A stretch of DNA of 64,000 nucleotides from a virus. Of the stretch, positions 61,508-64,000 are shown piece after piece. The position numbers and the translations under genes were made by a program. The stretch's first letter is position 1. Every line of letters starts with the position of its first letter. A model generated the notes under the pieces. It had not been told where the DNA came from. It saw only the letters and a list, made by a program, of their open reading frames with translations, and ran no database searches. The DNA lies in IMG/VR virus record IMGVR_UViG_3300035670_000167, positions 1 through 64,000 of that record; one strand, written 5' to 3'.

Positions 61508-62875
61508 TTAAAATAAATCTCCTGTTCCTTGTTCGTAAAGATACAAATCATTTTTATGTTCTCCAAGTATAGATTCACAAACATAAATTGCTTGTGCTCC
61601 TGATACTGTAATACCTCGTGCTGATAAAGCATCACCTACAAAGTGTACATTTGCATAATCAGCTAATGCTAAATTACTATAATCTACTTTAACTTCAGGT
61701 GATAGATATTTTACTTCAGGAATATAAATACCCCAATCGTCTTGTAATGTTGGGAATACTTTTTTCATGTCTTGAATAAAATCCATAACATATTTAAAGT
61801 AACCTTCCATAGCAGGTTCAACAACATGAGCTAATGTATCTAAACTAATTTGAGTTGCTGTTACACCATTACCTTCAGATGTAGTTGATGGTTGACGAGA
61901 TGGACTATAATATAAACCAGTACCATTTGCTTGTACTTTATTTACTACATCACGTGACCATTTAAACGGATCTTCAATACCATTAATTTCCATTAAGATA
62001 CCGAAATTAGTCATATTATTTCTATATGCTTCGTCTTTCTTAGCATGTCCATTATATGAATGATCACCATATGTTTCCTCTACAGCAACATAAGCAGCAT
62101 TATTATTTGTACAGAATGAACGTAATGAAACTCCTTCATCTTCAAATTTTCTATATAACTTAAAGTCATATGAAATATCGATTAGTTTTTGAAAGTGTTT
62201 TTGTGGTGCTTCAAATCGAACTCCAATTTGTACTGATTTGGGTTCATCTGGGAGTTCGTATTGGTGGGCTAGCTCTTGAGCAAAATCAATGCCTGATTTA
62301 CCTACTGCAAATATAAGTTCATCATATATTAAAGATTTAATTTTTCCTAGTTTAACAGGTAAAGAAGAATAACCTAATGAATTTTTATTAAAATTAACAT
62401 CAGTTACTTTAGTTTCCCAAATAAACTTTACACCTTTTTCAACTAAATAATCATACCAATTTTTAGCAATTTCAGATAGATAATCTGTACCTACGTGCCA
62501 TACTGGGAATAAGCGTAAACCAAAATAGGGTTTGATAAATTCAGGTTCTGCTTCAGGATTTGAACATTGTACTTCTTCTGGTTTAGGGTGGAAACGTTTG
62601 AAATTGGTAATGACTTGATCCATCAATTCCATTGCTTTTTCCTCACCACAATATTTTGATAGTTGACCTCCAATTGCTGTGTGATAAGTCAATTTACCAT
62701 CAGACCAACCTCCAGCACCTAAGAAACCTGTCATTACTTCTTCAGGTTTACGTTGGTATGGATCTTTACCCATATCAATTACAGTGATCATTTCACCAGG
62801 ATAACCGTTATCAACAAGTTTTGTTGCTGCATTTACACCTGCTACTCCTGCTCCTACAATTACTATTTTTTTCAT
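61508..62875 (-). CDS. FAD-dependent oxidoreductase, 455 aa
   Basis: The N-terminal Rossmann dinucleotide-binding motif is IVIVGAGVAGVNAATKLVDNG (GxGxxG) ending in an acidic position (IDMGKD). Later segments include GFLGAGGWSDGKLTY, a second NAD/FAD contact (LIFAVGKSGIDFA) and the C-terminal FAD motif VHFVGDALSARGITVSGAQAIYVCE. It resembles COG2509-type uncharacterised FAD dehydrogenases. Substrate is unknown. Such an enzyme is not a core T4-like gene and may support redox or cofactor metabolism during infection. Upstream, 62876-62993 holds a terminator and a small second hairpin. Confidence 0.88.
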   Translation of the reverse strand: MKKIVIVGAGVAGVNAATKLVDNGYPGEMITVIDMGKDPYQRKPEEVMTGFLGAGGWSDGKLTYHTAIGGQLSKYCGEEKAMELMDQVITNFKRFHPKPEEVQCSNPEAEPEFIKPYFGLRLFPVWHVGTDYLSEIAKNWYDYLVEKGVKFIWETKVTDVNFNKNSLGYSSLPVKLGKIKSLIYDELIFAVGKSGIDFAQELAHQYELPDEPKSVQIGVRFEAPQKHFQKLIDISYDFKLYRKFEDEGVSLRSFCTNNNAAYVAVEETYGDHSYNGHAKKDEAYRNNMTNFGILMEINGIEDPFKWSRDVVNKVQANGTGLYYSPSRQPSTTSEGNGVTATQISLDTLAHVVEPAMEGYFKYVMDFIQDMKKVFPTLQDDWGIYIPEVKYLSPEVKVDYSNLALADYANVHFVGDALSARGITVSGAQAIYVCESILGEHKNDLYLYEQGTGDLF

Positions 62876-62915
62876 TTTATAATCAGCGTTTAATATTTAA
62901 ATATACATAAAAAAA

Positions 62916-62943
62916 GTGGCGTCTCCAAATTGGATGACGCCAC
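62916..62943 (-). terminator. Rho-independent terminator
   Basis: GTGGCGTC and GACGCCAC arms with an inner TCCA/TGGA pairing and a minus-strand T run (plus-strand A run 62908-62915), 50 bases after the stop at 62994. A smaller GGCGGG/CCGCC hairpin lies at about 62968-62987. Confidence 0.9.
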
Positions 62944-62993
62944 AGCTGTCAAGTTTTTAAGAAAAATCGGCGGGCTATGAATCCGCCTATAAA

Positions 62994-63602
62994 TTAAGCA
63001 AATAAACCTGAAATGAATTGTTTAATTTCACCTCCTTTAACAGCACTTAAAGCTGTTTCTAAAGTAGCTAAAGATAAATTTTTGGCTTGGAGTGCTTTAA
63101 CGGCTGTTGCTCCTGAAGCAACCAAGAAAGTAGCTACAATTACGTGAAAAATACCATTTGCTATTTTTTTAGCTTTAGTTTCATCTTTAACGAATTTTTT
63201 AACAACTGCTGTTAAAGGAACCATATATAAATGATGTAATTCATCAGCAATTTTACCTAATTTAGTCATCCATTGTTGATAAGCATCTTGATCGGTTGGT
63301 TTTTTACCTAACATTTTATTAACCATATTACCAGCTGCTTGACCAAATTTAGCAACTAATCCCATAATAGCGGGGAGTGCAATAGCAATACTAGCTACTG
63401 TTAATAAACCTTCGTTAGTTGTTTTTGATGCTTTAGCTAATTCAGTATCCATAGTTTTTAATATAGAAGACATTTCATCTTTTACATCATCTACTACAGC
63501 TTGTTCTTTATCATCTAAGTTAATATCAACTTCTTTTAAATTTTTTTCTAACTGTCCCTCAGCTAAAAATTTTCTTAAATCAAATGCGTCTGCTTGTTTC
63601 AC
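62994..63602 (-). CDS. Membrane-associated hypothetical protein, 202 aa
   Basis: The start chosen is GTG 63600-63602, which overlaps the upstream TGA as GTGA; a frame reaching 63656 would overlap that gene by 58 bases. Residues 1-60 are acidic and helical (MKQADAFDLRKFLAEGQL). Two hydrophobic segments follow, LLTVASIAIALPAIMGLVAKFG and IFHVIVATFLVASGATAVKAL, on either side of a charged helical stretch. No family is recognised. It could be a membrane-binding or virion-internal protein. Terminated by the hairpin at 62916-62943. Confidence 0.7.
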   Translation of the reverse strand: MKQADAFDLRKFLAEGQLEKNLKEVDINLDDKEQAVVDDVKDEMSSILKTMDTELAKASKTTNEGLLTVASIAIALPAIMGLVAKFGQAAGNMVNKMLGKKPTDQDAYQQWMTKLGKIADELHHLYMVPLTAVVKKFVKDETKAKKIANGIFHVIVATFLVASGATAVKALQAKNLSLATLETALSAVKGGEIKQFISGLFA

Positions 63603-63862
63603 GATTTGTGTATTTTTAATTTTAATGTTCCTGTTCCTTTGATTACACGATGCCACTCATGTTTTGATATAAATATGGGTGAATTTATAGAAGTTGGTAG
63701 TTGATTATCAAGTTGCAATTTCCAATCTGTTTCTCCAATTATTTCAACTGTTCTATTTTCATTATCACGATGCCATAAAAGTTCTATTGGATCTATATTT
63801 TCGTTAAATTCACGAATAATATATTTGTCAGTAACTTTTATGTCTGTGTATGGTTTACTCAT
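63599..63862 (-). CDS. Hypothetical protein, 87 aa
   Basis: Start at the ATG 63860-63862, overlapping the end of the upstream partial gene as ATGAGTAA; a longer frame from 63913 lies inside that gene. Beta-rich with charged residues (ELLWHRDNENRTVEIIGETDW; PIFISKHEWHRVIKGTG). The two WHR segments and short strands resemble a tiny cupin-like fold, but without a full metal motif. It overlaps the next gene by GTGA. Confidence 0.65.
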   Translation of the reverse strand: MSKPYTDIKVTDKYIIREFNENIDPIELLWHRDNENRTVEIIGETDWKLQLDNQLPTSINSPIFISKHEWHRVIKGTGTLKLKIHKS

Positions 63863-64000
63863 CGTAATTAAATTTTGTAGCATTTGCTGCTGTCCATCTA
63901 TCTTGATTTTCACATATCCATGTTTTGGTAGAAAATCTAAAATATGGAATTTTTAAATTTGTTGAAGAGGTTTGTGATTGATGTTTCCAAATAATTCTAT
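63855..64000 (-). CDS. Partial hypothetical protein, 5' end beyond the window
   Basis: An open frame of 47 codons runs from the right edge to TAA 63855-63857, ending WTAANATKFNYDE. It contains TWICENQDRWTAANATKF and a basic Ser/Thr-rich part. Too short to classify. The ATGAGTAA overlap with the next gene supports that it is coding. Confidence 0.55.
   Translation of the reverse strand, partial: RIIWKHQSQTSSTNLKIPYFRFSTKTWICENQDRWTAANATKFNYDE

Noticed and set aside
63667-63676. ATATTTATAT element inside the 87-aa gene
   Set aside because: It matches the late motif but lies within coding sequence 65 bases from the next start, so chance occurrence in AT-rich DNA is likely.
1-64000. tRNA genes, integrase or attachment sites
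   Set aside because: No cloverleaf-like sequence with a T-loop, no integrase motif and no flanking direct repeats were noticed; a tRNA scan was not possible.

Overview
The window is a 64 kb piece of a virulent-type, T4-superfamily (contractile-tailed) phage genome. Every gene I can support lies on the minus strand, so transcription runs from high to low coordinates. The host is probably a Bacteroidetes/Flavobacteriia-like bacterium. This is inferred from the low GC, the A-rich leaders with few Shine-Dalgarno sequences (for example before the major capsid gene), a BspA-type surface-repeat protein and a Bacteroidetes-like protein repertoire. No integrase, rRNA, tRNA, IS element or CRISPR array was seen.

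Layout, from the right edge in the direction of transcription. 64.0-59.2 kb: small genes, a FAD-dependent oxidoreductase, a cupin, a NadR-like P-loop kinase and an overlapping spanin-like pair. 59.2-48.8 kb: head module with large terminase (gp17-like), portal (gp20), prohead protease (gp21), scaffold (gp22) and major capsid protein (gp23). 48.8-45.1 kb: a head-fibre-like protein and three metabolic or regulatory enzymes in overlapping frames: an amidinotransferase/DDAH-like enzyme, a phosphatidylserine-decarboxylase-like enzyme and PhoH. 44.7-42.0 kb: neck and tail completion (gp13-, gp14- and gp15-like). 42.0-28.9 kb: an inserted-looking island with a 2732-residue Gly-X-Y (GTS/GSS) repeat fibre and three glycosyltransferase genes. 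One of these belongs to the TibC/Aah O-heptosyltransferase family with its four-cysteine finger. 28.9-16.9 kb: tail module with sheath gp18, tube gp19, a gp26-like gene joined to a downstream frame through a U7 slippery run, tape measure, baseplate candidates and a LysM gp53-like protein. 16.8-8.0 kb: replication and nucleotide metabolism with a compact family A polymerase-like protein, gp32-like SSB, UvsX, RNase H/FEN, DnaB-type helicase, NrdB and NrdA. 8.0-0 kb: a membrane EF-hand protein, a BspA-like repeat protein, many small genes, a GIY-YIG homing endonuclease, a DpdA-like TGT-family protein and a truncated queC. The last two suggest 7-deazaguanine DNA modification.

The most notable signals are: (1) the glycosyltransferase plus giant Ser/Thr-rich fibre island, readable as a phage-encoded virion O-glycosylation system; (2) a recurring AATATTTATAA element just upstream of most late genes, which is the reverse complement of the T4 late-promoter core; (3) the +1/-2 frameshift arrangement in the tail-assembly gene pair; (4) a phage phosphatidylserine-decarboxylase-like enzyme next to an amidinotransferase-like enzyme; and (5) a 17-residue motif shared by the major capsid protein and a second head-module protein.

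All assignments come from reading the sequence. No database search was run, and start sites were chosen by overlap geometry and codon type.
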